DNA from: Pseudomonadota bacterium | GTDB taxonomy: Bacteria > Pseudomonadota > Alphaproteobacteria > Caulobacterales > Caulobacteraceae | DNA length: 63,870 nucleotides | NCBI GenBank assembly: GCA_021808285.1 | Contig: JAKBBV010000010.1 | Span: 1-63,870, forward strand | Reading direction: 5' to 3' | In this document: positions 1 through 9,339 of the stretch, one piece after another | Position numbering within the stretch: the first letter of the stretch is position 1 | How the letters are laid out: the number at the start of each line of letters is the position of its first letter | The notes under the pieces: generated by a model | What the model was told of the DNA's origin: nothing | Databases searched by the model: none | What the model saw: only the letters and a program-made list of their open reading frames with translations | Program-made: the position numbers and the translations under genes

Positions 1-697
1 CCTCGTGGAAACGATGCCGCACGAGGTCCAGTACGGCCTTGGTCGCTGCTTCCTTCCTGAAGCTGATCCGGGGCGGGTAGCTCAGGGTCCGATCTGGCGG
101 CCGCCGGTTTTCGGCGTCGAGGTTCCATCGACCCCCGGTGGGCTGGCCGTCCGCCTCCATCAAAAGTCCATGGCGCCGCCGCATCTGGCGATAGAACAGC
201 TCCAGGCGCAGCTCTCGGCGAGTCTCGGCCCAGGCGTCGAACTCGGCGTGGGTGCACAGAAACCGGGTGTCGGGGAGAATCTCCAACGGCGCCGGCAGGT
301 CCTGGCGCAGGGCCTCGAAGCTCTCCCGCAGACGCCATTCGCCGGGCTCGGTCACCGCGATCCTGGCCGGGGTAAGCGCTTCGGCGGCGCGCAGGATCTC
401 GCCCTCCAAGGTCTGGGAATTACCCTCGTCCTCCAGCGTGACATAGCGGACGCAAAATCCCGCCGCCGTGAGAGCCGCCGCGAAATGGCGCATGGCCGAA
501 AAGAGGAAGGCGATCTTCTTGACGTGATGGTTGACGTAACTGGCCTCAGCCATGACCTCGGCCAGGAGAAAGACATCCCGCTCCCTGTCGGCTGACGACA
601 CGATCTCCAGCCGCGCCGAAAGCTGGTCGCCCAGGATGACGCGCAGCACGCCGCCATCGCACCTGGTCCCGCCGTTCCCGTGAGGCCCCGGGCTCAT
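1..697 (-). CDS. Cryptochrome/photolyase-related protein (FeS-BCP/PhrB type), C-terminus cut by window edge
   Basis: Translated from ATG 697 leftward, the frame stays open for about 232 codons to the left edge, so the C-terminal part is missing. The N-terminus reads LRVILGDQLS, then FLLAEVMAEASYV and HHVKKIAFLFSAMRHFA, the typical start of the DPRP/iron-sulfur bacterial photolyase family (PF04244). Members bind FAD and usually a 4Fe-4S cluster and repair (6-4) photoproducts or act as light sensors. The FAD domain and cluster cysteines lie outside the window, so repair and sensing cannot be separated. The start codon sits at the end of a 17-bp tandem repeat that duplicates its ribosome site. 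It is divergent from rpmH. Confidence 0.88.
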   Translation of the reverse strand, partial: MSPGPHGNGGTRCDGGVLRVILGDQLSARLEIVSSADRERDVFLLAEVMAEASYVNHHVKKIAFLFSAMRHFAAALTAAGFCVRYVTLEDEGNSQTLEGEILRAAEALTPARIAVTEPGEWRLRESFEALRQDLPAPLEILPDTRFLCTHAEFDAWAETRRELRLELFYRQMRRRHGLLMEADGQPTGGRWNLDAENRRPPDRTLSYPPRISFRKEAATKAVLDLVRHRFHE

Positions 698-733
698 GGT
701 CTCCGGTTCCTCATGGTCTCCGGTTCCTCATGG
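694..733 (-). repeat. 17-bp tandem duplication of ribosome site plus start codon
   Basis: The unit TCATGGTCTCCGGTTCC (+ strand) occurs at 694-710 and 711-727, followed by a 6-bp partial copy. On the coding strand each unit holds a GGAG and an ATG, so three identical start signals (ATG at 731, 714 and 697) stand in a row. The two upstream ones each open a six-codon ORF (MRNRRP) whose TGA overlaps the next ATG as ATGA. Only 697 leads into the photolyase frame. Confidence 0.9.
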
Positions 734-837
734 ACGAGGGAGGGCAATCGACTCCTGCCCCGTGTCTCCCTGCCGGACCCGGATCGCGCCCACAGCCCTG
801 TCACTCCCCGTCAGGCATTGAATCGAGGGCCGCCGCA

Positions 838-866
838 TTGACTTCCCCAGAGCCTTCGCCTAACAG
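838..866 (+). promoter_or_regulatory. Candidate housekeeping promoter of rpmH-rnpA-yidC
   Basis: TTGACT at 838-843, a 17-bp spacer and TAACAG at 861-866. The -35 fits the sigma-70/73 consensus well; the -10 is weak. It lies about 66 bp before the rpmH start, in the only sizeable gap upstream of this + strand gene run. Confidence 0.4.
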
Positions 867-931
867 CCGGCCCTCAATTTTCTGGCGCCGCCCCAAAGGT
901 AAGGTCGCCATGTTCGTCCTGGAGTCTGGTC

Positions 932-1066
932 GTGAAGCGGACCTATCAGCCCTCAAGACTGGTGCGCAAGCGCCGCCACGGCTTTCGCGCGCGAATGGCG
1001 ACCAAGAACGGCCGCAAGGTCGTCGCGCGTCGGCGCGCGCAAGGTCGCAAGCGCCTGACCGCCTAG
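932..1066 (+). CDS. rpmH: 50S ribosomal protein L34
   Basis: A 44-codon frame beginning GTG AAG CGG ACC encodes the L34 signature [20 protein letters not shown] and ends KRLTA. Almost the whole protein is basic, as expected for this rRNA-binding large-subunit protein. The GTG start is supported by GGAG at 921-924, eight bases upstream, and by the family's MKRTYQP N-terminus; no in-frame ATG lies nearby. It is followed after 77 bp by rnpA, the classic rpmH-rnpA-yidC order. Confidence 0.95.
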   Translation: MKRTYQPSRLVRKRRHGFRARMATKNGRKVVARRRAQGRKRLTA

Positions 1067-1143
1067 TTCCCTTGACGACGAGGCGTTCCGCCTCGGCCAA
1101 GATCGAGACTGTCCTTCGCCTGCAACAGGACGACCTCGGCATC

Positions 1144-1545
1144 ATGTCTTCGTCGCCCGTGATCGAGACGCTCACCCGTCGCGCTGACTTTCTCGCCGCC
1201 GCGCGGGCCTTCGCCTGCGCCCAGGGCGCAGTGTCAGCGCAGGCGCGCTTCCGGGACGATCATAGCGACCGTATTCGGATTGGATTCACCGCCACGCGGC
1301 GGATCGGCGGGGCGGTGGTGCGGAATCGGGCCAAACGGCGTCTACGGGAGGCGGCGAGGGCCGTGGCGCCCCTTCATGTCGTGCCCGGTTGCGACTATGT
1401 ACTCCTCGCCCGGGGCGGGACCCCGACCCGGCCCTGGCCGTCTCTGCTCGACGACATGGCGCGCGCCCTTCATCGGCTGTCCGCGGATCTCCGCCGAGCC
1501 GAGGCCGCGTCTCTCGCGAGCGACGACGCTCCGGGCGATAGCTGA
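1144..1545 (+). CDS. rnpA: Ribonuclease P protein component
   Basis: A 133-residue basic protein with the RnpA core: the N-terminal TRRADFLAAA helix, IRIGFTATRRIGGAVVRNR and the RNR signature RNRAKRRLRE. It is the protein cofactor of RNase P and helps the catalytic RNA bind pre-tRNA leaders. The C-terminal 20 residues are an acidic, Ala-rich tail beyond the usual fold. ATG 1144 gives the standard N-terminus; the frame is open further upstream across rpmH, but that part is not conserved. The gap to yidC is 24 bp. The small yidD gene often found between rnpA and yidC is absent. Confidence 0.94.
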   Translation: MSSSPVIETLTRRADFLAAARAFACAQGAVSAQARFRDDHSDRIRIGFTATRRIGGAVVRNRAKRRLREAARAVAPLHVVPGCDYVLLARGGTPTRPWPSLLDDMARALHRLSADLRRAEAASLASDDAPGDS

Positions 1546-1569
1546 AGAAGATCAGGTTCGCGCCGCGCC

Positions 1570-3393
1570 ATGAACGAAGATACCCGCAATCTGGTCGCTT
1601 TCGGGGTGGTCGCGGCGATCCTCATGCTGGCCTACCAGGCATTCATCGTCGGTCCGCAGGAGCGCAAGGCCGCCCTCGCTCATCCCCCGATGGCGGCGAC
1701 GTCAAGCTCCCAGGCCGCCTCGCTCTCGCCCAGCGCCGCCCTTGCCCCCGGTGCGGCGACTGCGGCGGCGCATCCTGGCCTGACCCGGGCGGAGGCCCTG
1801 GCGCTGAGCCCTAGAGCGGTGATCGATACCCCCGCCCTGGCTGGCTCCATCGACCTGCGCGGCGCGCGTCTGGATGACCTCGCCCTGAAGGGGTATCACG
1901 AGGAGGTCTCGGCGACTTCGCCCCTGGTTCAGCTTCTCAGCCCGGAAGGCGCGAACGACGCCTATTTCGCCGACACCGGTTGGGTGGGCGCCAATGTGGC
2001 GGGCCTGCCGAACTCCCAGAGCCTGTGGACGGTCGCACAGGGCCACACCCTGTCTCCGGGACATCCCCTGGTTCTGACCCTTACCGCCGCCAACGGCCTT
2101 GTGTTCAGCCGCCGCATTGCGGTGGACGACAAGTTCATGTTCTCGATCACCGACACCGTCGCCAATCCCACTGGCCAGTCAGTCACCCTGGCGCCCTATG
2201 TCTCGGTGCAGCGCGACGGCCTTCCTGCGGGCCTCGGCAAGTCAGGCATCGTGCACGAGGGCGTGATCGGGGTCTTGGGCGAGGACGGCAAACAACTCAA
2301 GCTCTCGGCCTACAAGGCGTGGAAGAAGAAGGGCGAACTTGATTGGCGCTCCAAGGGCGGCTGGCTAGGCGTCACAGATAAATATTGGATGACCGCCTTC
2401 GCGCCGTCCCAGACCGCAGCCATCGCCGCCCAGGCGCGGGTCACCCCCGACGCCGCCAGCGGTGTCGACATCTACCAGACGAGCTATGTCGGCCAGGCCA
2501 TTCTGCTCGCGCCGGGCCACGCCGCCAGCGTGGAGAACCATCTCTTCGCCGGTGCGAAGACCGTGCCCATGCTTAAGGCTTACTCCAAGACCCTGCATAT
2601 CCCGCTTTTCGATGACGCCGTGGACTGGGGCAATCTCTGGTTCCTGACCCGGCCGATTTTCTCGCTGCTGCAGTTCTTCTATGACCACACCGGAAACTTC
2701 GGCGTCGCCATCGTTCTTCTGACCATCGTCATCCGCCTGATCACCTTCCCCCTGGCCAATCGCGGCTATGAGATGGGGGTGAAGATGCGGCGCATCCAAC
2801 CCGAGCTCCAGGCTCTGCAGAAGCGCCACAAAGAGGACCCCCAGGCCCTGCAAAAGGAGATGATGTCCCTTTATCAGCGCGAGAAGGTCAACCCTGTCAG
2901 TGGTTGTGTTCCCATGCTGTTCACCATTCCGCTGTTCTATTCTCTGACCAAGATCTTCACCGTGACCATCGAGATGCGGCATGCGCCCTTCTTTGGCTGG
3001 ATTCATGATCTTTCGGCCCGCGATCCGACGACGATCATCAATCTGTTCGGCCTCATCCCCTGGGACCCGTCATTGACGCCGGTGATCGGCGCCTTGCTGG
3101 GCGGTCCGCTACACATCGGCGTCTGGCCGCTGGCCTACGGCGTCTCCATCTGGCTCAGTCAATCCATGACGCCCATGACCGGAGTCGATCCGGCGCAACA
3201 GGCGGTAATGAAGTTCATGCCGGTGATCTTCACCTTCATCATGGCTCAATATGCTGTGGGCCTTCTGATCTATTGGACCTGGTCCAGCCTGATCACCATC
3301 CTGCAGCAGTATGTGCTCATGCGCCGCTTCAAGGTCGACAATCCCATCGATGATTTCTTCCGCCGCTTCGGTGCGCGGGCCGGGGCGGGCTAG
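1570..3393 (+). CDS. yidC: Membrane protein insertase YidC
   Basis: A 607-residue YidC/Oxa1 family insertase that places and folds inner-membrane proteins, alone or with SecYEG. Visible parts: an N-terminal membrane anchor (about residues 8-26), an Ala/Ser-rich linker, the large periplasmic beta domain (about 85-345) and the C-terminal insertase core with five membrane segments starting near residue 370 (FGVAIVLLTIVIRLITFPLA). The cytoplasmic hairpin KMRRIQPELQALQKRH is conserved, and the core arginine is in VIRLITFPL. Length is usual for Gram-negative YidC. Third gene of the rpmH-rnpA-yidC group; engB follows three bases after the stop. Confidence 0.97.
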   Translation: MNEDTRNLVAFGVVAAILMLAYQAFIVGPQERKAALAHPPMAATSSSQAASLSPSAALAPGAATAAAHPGLTRAEALALSPRAVIDTPALAGSIDLRGARLDDLALKGYHEEVSATSPLVQLLSPEGANDAYFADTGWVGANVAGLPNSQSLWTVAQGHTLSPGHPLVLTLTAANGLVFSRRIAVDDKFMFSITDTVANPTGQSVTLAPYVSVQRDGLPAGLGKSGIVHEGVIGVLGEDGKQLKLSAYKAWKKKGELDWRSKGGWLGVTDKYWMTAFAPSQTAAIAAQARVTPDAASGVDIYQTSYVGQAILLAPGHAASVENHLFAGAKTVPMLKAYSKTLHIPLFDDAVDWGNLWFLTRPIFSLLQFFYDHTGNFGVAIVLLTIVIRLITFPLANRGYEMGVKMRRIQPELQALQKRHKEDPQALQKEMMSLYQREKVNPVSGCVPMLFTIPLFYSLTKIFTVTIEMRHAPFFGWIHDLSARDPTTIINLFGLIPWDPSLTPVIGALLGGPLHIGVWPLAYGVSIWLSQSMTPMTGVDPAQQAVMKFMPVIFTFIMAQYAVGLLIYWTWSSLITILQQYVLMRRFKVDNPIDDFFRRFGARAGAG

Positions 3394-3396
3394 ACC

Positions 3397-4080
3397 ATGC
3401 CGGCGGCAGCGGGGGCGAAGGACAGCCTCGCCGGCGCCTATCCGGAGGCGGAGTTCAGCCTGGAGGAATTGGAGGCGGCGCGGGTCGCCTTCGCCCGACC
3501 TGTGAGCTTTCTCCTGGGTGTGGCGTCTCTGGACGGACTTCCGGACACGACGCTGCCCGAGGTGGCCTTCGCCGGCCGCTCAAACGTCGGCAAGTCCTCG
3601 CTCATCAACGCGCTCACCGAACAGCGCCAACTCGCCCGGGCCTCTACCGAGCCCGGGCGCACGCGCGAAGTGAACATGTTCCTGCTCGACGGCCGTCTGC
3701 GCCTGGTGGATTTGCCCGGTTATGGATTCGCAAAGGCTCCCAAATCAGCGACCCGGCGGTTCCAGGATCTGGGACGAGCCTATCTGCACGGGCGGCCGAA
3801 TCTCAAACGGGTCTACCTGCTCGTCGATGCGCGCCACGGCGTGAAGAAGGAAGACGAGGCGGCGCTGTCGGCGCTTGATCTGGCGGCCGTGTCCTATCAG
3901 GTGGTGCTGACCAAGGCTGACAAGCTCAAGCGCGCCGAGCAGGAGGCCGTGGTCGCCGCTACACTCAAGGCGCTGTCGCGCCGGCCAGCCGCTTTTCCAC
4001 GCCTGTGCCTGACCTCATCGGAGACCGGCGCCGGCATGGCGGCCTTGCGCGCAGAGATCCTGCGGGCGGGATTTGCATGA
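3397..4080 (+). CDS. engB: Ribosome biogenesis GTP-binding protein EngB/YsxC
   Basis: A 227-residue TRAFAC GTPase needed for 50S subunit maturation. The G motifs are in order: G1 GRSNVGKSS (about residues 61-69), the switch I threonine in TEPGRTRE, G3 DLPGYGFAK, and G4 TKADK. The EngB hallmark [10 protein letters not shown] follows G3. The start lies 3 bp after the yidC stop, pointing to co-transcription and probably translational coupling, an arrangement common in alphaproteobacteria. Confidence 0.96.
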   Translation: MPAAAGAKDSLAGAYPEAEFSLEELEAARVAFARPVSFLLGVASLDGLPDTTLPEVAFAGRSNVGKSSLINALTEQRQLARASTEPGRTREVNMFLLDGRLRLVDLPGYGFAKAPKSATRRFQDLGRAYLHGRPNLKRVYLLVDARHGVKKEDEAALSALDLAAVSYQVVLTKADKLKRAEQEAVVAATLKALSRRPAAFPRLCLTSSETGAGMAALRAEILRAGFA

Positions 4081-4144
4081 CAAGCGCGGCCGAGTCTCCT
4101 ATTGCCGCTTGCCGTCCGCCATGCCCTCAAGGGGAGCCTGCGCC

Positions 4145-5062
4145 TTGACCGAGACCGACCAGGAGGCTGGCTGGGCCACCGCCCGGACACTGGCGGAAGC
4201 CCTGCCCTACATCCAGATCCACGATCGCCAGACCGTGGTCATCAAATATGGCGGGCATGCCATGGGCGAGGAGAACATCGCCCGGCAGTTCGCCGCCGAT
4301 GCCGTGCTCCTGAAGTTACTCGGCGTGCGACCAGTGGTGGTGCACGGTGGGGGGCCGCAGATTTCCCGGATGCTCGACAAGGCCGGGGTCAAGTCGACCT
4401 TCGTCGATGGGCTGAGGGTCACCGACGCCGCGACCATGGAGGTGGCCGAGATGGTCCTCTCCGGCGCCATCAACAAGGAAATCGCCAACTGGATCACCCA
4501 GGCTGGGAGGACCGCCGATGTGCGCGGGGTGGGCCTTTCAGGCAAGGACGCACGCCTGATCACGGTGGAGAAGGCCACCCGCACCCGGGTCGATCCATCC
4601 TCTCGTCTTGAGGCGGTTGTGGATCTGGGGTTCGTGGGCGAGCCCACCGAAGTCGATCCTAAACTGATCCGGAGCTTGATCGATTCCGAGGAGGACGACT
4701 ACATCCCGGTGGTCGCCCCCATTGGCGTGGCCCAGGACGGCAAGACCTACAACATCAACGCCGACACCGTGGCCGGATCCCTGGCCGGGGCGCTCAAGGC
4801 CCGCCGCCTCCTGCTGCTCACCGATGTGCCCGGCGTTCTTGATGCAAAGGGCCAATTAGTGCGTCAACTGACGATCGCCGAGGCCAAGGCCGCGATCGCC
4901 GCGGGGGTGATCACCGGGGGCATGATCCCGAAGGTCGAGACGGCTATGGCCGCCGTGGAGGCGGGAGTGGAAGGCGTGGTGATCCTGGACGGCCGCCGCG
5001 CCCACGCCATGCTGGTGGAACTGTTCACCGAACACGGTGCGGGGACTCTGGTCACGCGATGA
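4145..5062 (+). CDS. argB: Acetylglutamate kinase (probable TTG start)
   Basis: ArgB phosphorylates N-acetylglutamate, the second step of arginine synthesis. The sequence shows the amino-acid kinase fold: [10 protein letters not shown] near the N-terminus, [11 protein letters not shown] for substrate binding, [23 protein letters not shown] for nucleotide, and [10 protein letters not shown] at the C-terminal side. The frame is open 24 codons further upstream, but TTG 4145 has a strong GGGGAG at 4131-4136 and gives the usual ArgB N-terminus and length (305 residues). An ATG at 4121 has no comparable ribosome site. The next gene overlaps by ATGA. Confidence 0.95.
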   Translation: MTETDQEAGWATARTLAEALPYIQIHDRQTVVIKYGGHAMGEENIARQFAADAVLLKLLGVRPVVVHGGGPQISRMLDKAGVKSTFVDGLRVTDAATMEVAEMVLSGAINKEIANWITQAGRTADVRGVGLSGKDARLITVEKATRTRVDPSSRLEAVVDLGFVGEPTEVDPKLIRSLIDSEEDDYIPVVAPIGVAQDGKTYNINADTVAGSLAGALKARRLLLLTDVPGVLDAKGQLVRQLTIAEAKAAIAAGVITGGMIPKVETAMAAVEAGVEGVVILDGRRAHAMLVELFTEHGAGTLVTR

Positions 5063-5724
5063 GCCCGCCCGCGGTCCCTGACCTCGCCCATGCCGAGGCC
5101 TGGCTGTTTGATCTCGACAATACCCTATATCCGCTGGAGAGTGGCCTCGCTCCACAGGTATCGGACCTCATCACTGACTTTACTCAGTCCCTGACCGGTC
5201 TCGACCGCGATGCCGCGCGCGCTCTGCAGAAGGACTATCTGGCCCGCTACGGCCTGACCCTGGGTGGCCTCATGGCTCATCACGGCGTGGACCCCGATGA
5301 TTTTCATGCGGCGATCAATACGGTAGACCTCACCTGCCTCACGCCTGATCCGGACTTGAACGCGGCCCTCGCCGCCCTGCCGGGGCGCAAGCTGATCTTC
5401 ACCAACGCCGACGAGATCCACGCGGTGCGGGTCCTGGAGCGCTTGGGCATGAATACACTGTTCGAGGACGTATTTCACATCGCCCGCGCGGGTTTTGCGC
5501 CCAAGCCCTCGCCGCTTGCTTATGAGCGCATGATCACTGCCTTGGCTCTCGATCCGCGTCGAACTGTGTTCTTCGAGGATGCCGTGCGCAACCTGGCCCC
5601 GGCCGCCGCGCTCGGCATGGTCACGGTTCTGGTGGGCGAGCAGGCTGCGGCTTCGAACGCCGATTTCGTCTCCCACCGCGCGGCGTCCCTGGCGGACTTC
5701 CTGGTGCGCGGCGAAACGCTTTAG
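5059..5724 (+). CDS. HAD-family pyrimidine 5'-nucleotidase (SDT1-like)
   Basis: A 221-residue haloacid dehalogenase-type phosphatase. Motif I is [11 protein letters not shown] with the two catalytic aspartates, motif II is LIFTNADE, motif III includes the lysine of [12 protein letters not shown], and motif IV is [11 protein letters not shown]. This pattern matches the Sdt1/Phm8 subgroup, which removes phosphate from pyrimidine nucleotides. The start overlaps the argB stop by four bases (ATGA), and dapD begins 9 bp after its stop, so it is in one operon with both. The position beside argB is conserved in related genomes as far as I recall; a link to arginine metabolism is not shown by the sequence. 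Confidence 0.88.
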   Translation: MSPPAVPDLAHAEAWLFDLDNTLYPLESGLAPQVSDLITDFTQSLTGLDRDAARALQKDYLARYGLTLGGLMAHHGVDPDDFHAAINTVDLTCLTPDPDLNAALAALPGRKLIFTNADEIHAVRVLERLGMNTLFEDVFHIARAGFAPKPSPLAYERMITALALDPRRTVFFEDAVRNLAPAAALGMVTVLVGEQAAASNADFVSHRAASLADFLVRGETL

Positions 5725-5733
5725 GATGGCGCC

Positions 5734-6567
5734 ATGAGCGAGACCCTTCATCTGCAGGCGGAGATTGAGGCCGGCTGGGCGGTGCGAGAGGATGTTGGGC
5801 CGCAGACTAGGGGGCCACTGCGCGATGCGGTGAACGCCGTACTCGACGGGCTCGACAGCGGGACCCTGAGGGTGGCGGAGAAGACAGCCAAAGGCTGGAC
5901 CGTTCACACATGGCTGAAACAGGCGATCCTGCTCGCTTTCCGGCTTGAGCCCTCGCGGTTGATGACGGCGGGCGCGGCCGCGGGGCCCTGGTGGGACAAG
6001 GTCCCTAGCAAGTTCGATGGCTGGGACGAGGCCCGCTTTTCCGCCGCGGGCTTTCGCGCCGTGCCCGGCGCGGTGGTGCGACGCGGCGCCTATGTGGCGC
6101 GAGGCGCGGTGCTGATGCCCAGCTTCGTCAATATCGGCGCCTATGTGGGCGAGGGAACCATGGTCGATACGTGGGCGACGGTCGGCTCCTGCGCCCAGAT
6201 CGGCGCCGGGGTGCACCTCTCCGGAGGGGCAGGAATCGGAGGGGTTCTGGAGCCGCTCCAGGCGGCGCCTACGATCATTGAAGATGGCTGTTTCATCGGC
6301 GCCCGATCGGAGGTGGCTGAAGGCGTGATCGTGGGTGAGGGCTCGGTGCTTTCCATGGGCGTGTTTCTCACCGCCTCGACCCGGATCGTTGATCGTAAGA
6401 CCGGAGAGGTCCATCGCGGTCGTGTGCCGCCCTACTCAGTGGTGGTGCCCGGCGCCCTTCCCGATCCTCATGGAGCGGGCCCCAGCCTCGCTTGCGCCGT
6501 GATCGTCAAGACCGTGGACGCTCAGACCCGGTCCAAGACCAGCATCAATGAACTGTTGCGCGACTAG
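5734..6567 (+). CDS. dapD: Tetrahydrodipicolinate N-succinyltransferase
   Basis: A 277-residue DapD, transferring succinyl from CoA to tetrahydrodipicolinate in the lysine/diaminopimelate pathway. The N-terminal helical part is followed by a left-handed beta-helix of hexapeptide repeats (about residues 105-215): [34 protein letters not shown], then [21 protein letters not shown] and [12 protein letters not shown]. The stop codon TAG is the first three bases of the intergenic repeat that follows. dapE, often next to dapD in alphaproteobacteria, is not here. Confidence 0.96.
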   Translation: MSETLHLQAEIEAGWAVREDVGPQTRGPLRDAVNAVLDGLDSGTLRVAEKTAKGWTVHTWLKQAILLAFRLEPSRLMTAGAAAGPWWDKVPSKFDGWDEARFSAAGFRAVPGAVVRRGAYVARGAVLMPSFVNIGAYVGEGTMVDTWATVGSCAQIGAGVHLSGGAGIGGVLEPLQAAPTIIEDGCFIGARSEVAEGVIVGEGSVLSMGVFLTASTRIVDRKTGEVHRGRVPPYSVVVPGALPDPHGAGPSLACAVIVKTVDAQTRSKTSINELLRD

Positions 6568-6680
6568 AGCGCCGTCCGACCAGGTGGGAACTGGCTGGGC
6601 GGCCAGACGGCGCATAAGCGATTGAATCCAGAGCGGTGCAAAACCTCAGGGGTGATTCCGTCAGTTCGAAAACCGCTCTA
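6565..6680. repeat. Intergenic repeat, copy 1 (116 bp, two GANTC sites)
   Basis: A 116-bp element beginning TAGAGCG and ending CGCTCTA, nearly identical without gaps to 56963-57078. It has two hairpin halves: GCGCCGTC with GACGGCGC, and AGAGCGGT with ACCGCTCT. Two GANTC sites (GAATC near 6624, GATTC near 6654) are kept in both copies. Its first TAG is the stop codon of dapD. Intergenic repeats associated with CcrM methylation sites have been described in Caulobacter and other alphaproteobacteria; this looks like that class. Confidence 0.88.
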
Positions 6681-6710
6681 GGCCTGGGTTGCGCCCCTCG
6701 TGGCGGGACA

Positions 6711-7973
6711 TCAATCCCGTCGTCGCTCACCGGCGCCGCGCCCGGCGGCAAGGGCAAGGCCGATGGCTGGAGCCACGATGGCGGCGCCGACGAAATAGGG
6801 GGCGTTCACGCTGATCCCTGAAAAGGCCAACGCCATGCCCTGGGGTCCGACGAAACGGGCGAGGGCGCTGGCGGCGTTATTGAGGCCCATGACCTGGCCC
6901 TGATTATCAGCGTCGATATTGCGCGAGATCAGCGCACCAGTGTTGGGAAAGGCAATGGACGAAAACAGGCTCATGGTCGCCATCAAGGTATAGGTGATCA
7001 CCCCGCCGTCGCCGATCACGGGCTGCAGGAACAGAGCCGTGGCCGTGCCCACCATGCCCACCGCCAACATGCGCGCCTCGCCGAATCGCTTGGAGAGGGT
7101 TCCGGTGAGAAAAAACTGGGTGGGCGAGGCGATCAGGCCCGACAGCCCGAACACAAACCCAACCTGCCGCGGCTGCCAGTCAAAACGGTGGTGCGCCCAA
7201 AGCGGGAAGATCGACTCGATGCCGGAAAAGGCGAATCCTACGGTGAAGGTCAGGAGGATCAGTGGGCCCACGACGGGATGGCGCACGGCATAGCCAAACA
7301 TTCTCCAGCGGCTCGGCTGGGGTCCGCGTGTCTTGCGCTCGCGGCTCTCCTTGACCAGCAGAAATACGCCAAGCGCCGCCGCCGCGGCGAGACCGGAGGC
7401 AGCCAGCAGCGGGATCTGAAAGCCGATCGGCCCGAGGGACGGCTTGGCCAAACTGCCGCCGACGAACGGGCCGAGGATAAAGCCGATATTGTAGGCCGCG
7501 CCGATCTTGGAGATGCGTCCGGCCCGGTCCTCGGGACGGCTGACATCGGCGATATAGCCCTGAACCACAGAGCCGTTGCCCGCCGCCATGCCGCCAAAGA
7601 AGCGGATGATGAAGGCGAAATAGATGTTCGGCGCAAAGGCCAGCAGCCCATAGCAGGCGCAGTTGGCGGCCAGGGTCGAAATCAGGATGGGCTTGCGGCC
7701 GATACGGTCGGACAGGCGCCCCCAGAACGGCTCGCCCCAGAAAGAGCCCATGGAATAGGCCGAGAAGATCAGGGCGATCTGCCAGGGCGCGGCATGGAAC
7801 GAGGCGCCGTAGAACGGCAACAGCGGCACGACGATGCCAAAGCCCAGCATGTTGATGAACATGACCGACAGCAGGGTATAGAGCGCCACATCGCCGCTCT
7901 CCCGCGTCTTGCCGCGCGCAGGCGAAGGCCCCGGCGCGGCGCCGGAACTGGCTTGCTGAGTCTGGGCGCTCAT
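6711..7973 (-). CDS. MFS transporter (TetA-like DHA1 family)
   Basis: A 420-residue major facilitator with twelve predicted helices. The first helix MLGFGIVVPLLPFYG and the loop 2-3 motif GRLSDRIGRKP are typical of the drug:H+ antiporter-1 group that includes TetA. Helix 5 carries GAAYNIGFILGPFVGG (antiporter motif C-like). The N-terminal 25 residues are a hydrophilic tail. It is followed on the same strand by infC-side genes and preceded by a close paralogue (8048-9253) with the same helix 1, loop and motif C pattern, so the pair arose by tandem duplication. The substrate cannot be read from sequence. It converges on dapD across the intergenic repeat. Confidence 0.9.
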   Translation of the reverse strand: MSAQTQQASSGAAPGPSPARGKTRESGDVALYTLLSVMFINMLGFGIVVPLLPFYGASFHAAPWQIALIFSAYSMGSFWGEPFWGRLSDRIGRKPILISTLAANCACYGLLAFAPNIYFAFIIRFFGGMAAGNGSVVQGYIADVSRPEDRAGRISKIGAAYNIGFILGPFVGGSLAKPSLGPIGFQIPLLAASGLAAAAALGVFLLVKESRERKTRGPQPSRWRMFGYAVRHPVVGPLILLTFTVGFAFSGIESIFPLWAHHRFDWQPRQVGFVFGLSGLIASPTQFFLTGTLSKRFGEARMLAVGMVGTATALFLQPVIGDGGVITYTLMATMSLFSSIAFPNTGALISRNIDADNQGQVMGLNNAASALARFVGPQGMALAFSGISVNAPYFVGAAIVAPAIGLALAAGRGAGERRRD

Positions 7974-8047
7974 GTCCTCGCCCTTAAAGGGCGTCGCCGC
8001 GCCTCACAACCTGCAGGCCCGCGGACCGGCGCCCTTCGACGCCTCCC

Positions 8048-9253
8048 TCACACCGCCTCGCGCACGCGCGCGGCCACCTGTCGGGCCAGCAGCCATCCCG
8101 GCGCGATCAGGGCCGCGGCGGTGGCGAAAGGGGCGCCGATGGAAAGGTGGGCGAAGGCCGCGCTGGCCCAGATCGGGCCGCCGATGCGCGCCAGGCAGTT
8201 GCCGGCCATGTTCAGGCCCAGCACCTCGCCCTGCCGGTCGGCCGGCGCCGACTGCGAGATCAGGGCGCTGATATTGGGGAAGGTGATCGACTGGCCGAAG
8301 GCGACGGTGAAGAGGCCCGCTATGGCCACAGGCCAAGTGGGCGAAAAGAGCTGCACCAGCATGCCCAGCCCGACCACGGCCAAGCCCCAGCTCAGCACAT
8401 GGGCCGGGCCGAACCGCCGGGCCAGGGCGCCGGTGATCAGGCCCTGGCCGATGGAGCCGGTGACGCCGATGGCCATGAAGGCGAATCCCATCTCCCGCGG
8501 GCCCCAGCCGAACCGGGCCTGGGTCCACAGGCCATAGGTGGCCTCGATGCCGGCGAACCCCGCCACGACGATGAAGGCGGCGATCAGCACCCTGGCGATG
8601 ACCGGATGAGAGAAGGCGGCCTTGAGGGTCTCCAGACGATGCGGCTGGGGACGGGCCGCATAACTGGGGTCGCGCGTCTCGCGGACGAACAGCGCCACGC
8701 CCAGCGCCGCGAGCCCCGCCAGCCCTGCGGCGGTGATCAGCGGCAGGGCGAACCCGACCGCGCCCAGGGACGGCTTGGCCAGCAGGCCTCCCAGGCCTGG
8801 GCCGGTGACGAAGCCCATATTGAAGGCCGCGCCCAGATGGCCCATGCGCTGCGGCCTCTGCTCGGCTGGGGTGATGTCGGCCAGATAGCCCTGGATGGTG
8901 GAGATATTGCCGCTGGTCAGGCCCGCCAGCAGACGCACGGCGATGGCTGTGGCCATGTTCGGCGCCAGGGCCAGACCGAGATAGGCGAGCGCCGCGCCGC
9001 TGATGGTGATGATCAGCACCGGGCGCCGGCCCCACCGGTCGGACAGACGTCCCCAGAAGGTCTCCGCGAAGAGCTGGCCCATGGCGAAGGCCGAGAACAT
9101 GGCCCCGATGGCCACTGTCGAAGCATGGAAGGCCCGGCCATAGAAGGGCAGCAGGGGAATCACCACGCCGAAGCCGGCCATGTTCACGAACACGACCGCC
9201 ATGAGCACGACGAGCGCGCGGCGCGCGTCGGCGGATGACATTTCCCAGGGCAT
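8048..9253 (-). CDS. MFS transporter (TetA-like), tandem paralogue
   Basis: A 401-residue major facilitator, paralogous to the gene just downstream. Shared landmarks are NMAGFGVVIPLLPFYGRAFH in helix 1, GRLSDRWGRRP in loop 2-3, and GAAFNMGFVTGPGLGG in helix 5. Predicted proton-driven efflux of an unknown small molecule. Two in-frame starts are possible, ATG 9253 and ATG 9241; the shorter begins MSSADARRAL. The gap to the downstream paralogue is 74 bp, so both may be read from one message. Upstream is infC on the same strand, 86 bp away. Confidence 0.9.
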   Translation of the reverse strand: MPWEMSSADARRALVVLMAVVFVNMAGFGVVIPLLPFYGRAFHASTVAIGAMFSAFAMGQLFAETFWGRLSDRWGRRPVLIITISGAALAYLGLALAPNMATAIAVRLLAGLTSGNISTIQGYLADITPAEQRPQRMGHLGAAFNMGFVTGPGLGGLLAKPSLGAVGFALPLITAAGLAGLAALGVALFVRETRDPSYAARPQPHRLETLKAAFSHPVIARVLIAAFIVVAGFAGIEATYGLWTQARFGWGPREMGFAFMAIGVTGSIGQGLITGALARRFGPAHVLSWGLAVVGLGMLVQLFSPTWPVAIAGLFTVAFGQSITFPNISALISQSAPADRQGEVLGLNMAGNCLARIGGPIWASAAFAHLSIGAPFATAAALIAPGWLLARQVAARVREAV

Positions 9254-9339
9254 GGCCCCGCTTTAGGCTGCGCCGGCCTGGGGCGCGAGACGCCACGCCG
9301 CCACAGTGATCTGAAAAAAGCCAGGGAGGCGGGCGCCGC

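Noticed and set aside
5125-6414. 429-codon open frame on the minus strand
   Set aside because: It lies wholly under the HAD phosphatase and dapD, both with intact family motifs; typical GC-rich antisense frame.
7188-9296. Several frames of 360-450 codons across the MFS genes
   Set aside because: Low-complexity Gly/Arg/Ala translations without family features; the two MFS frames explain the region.
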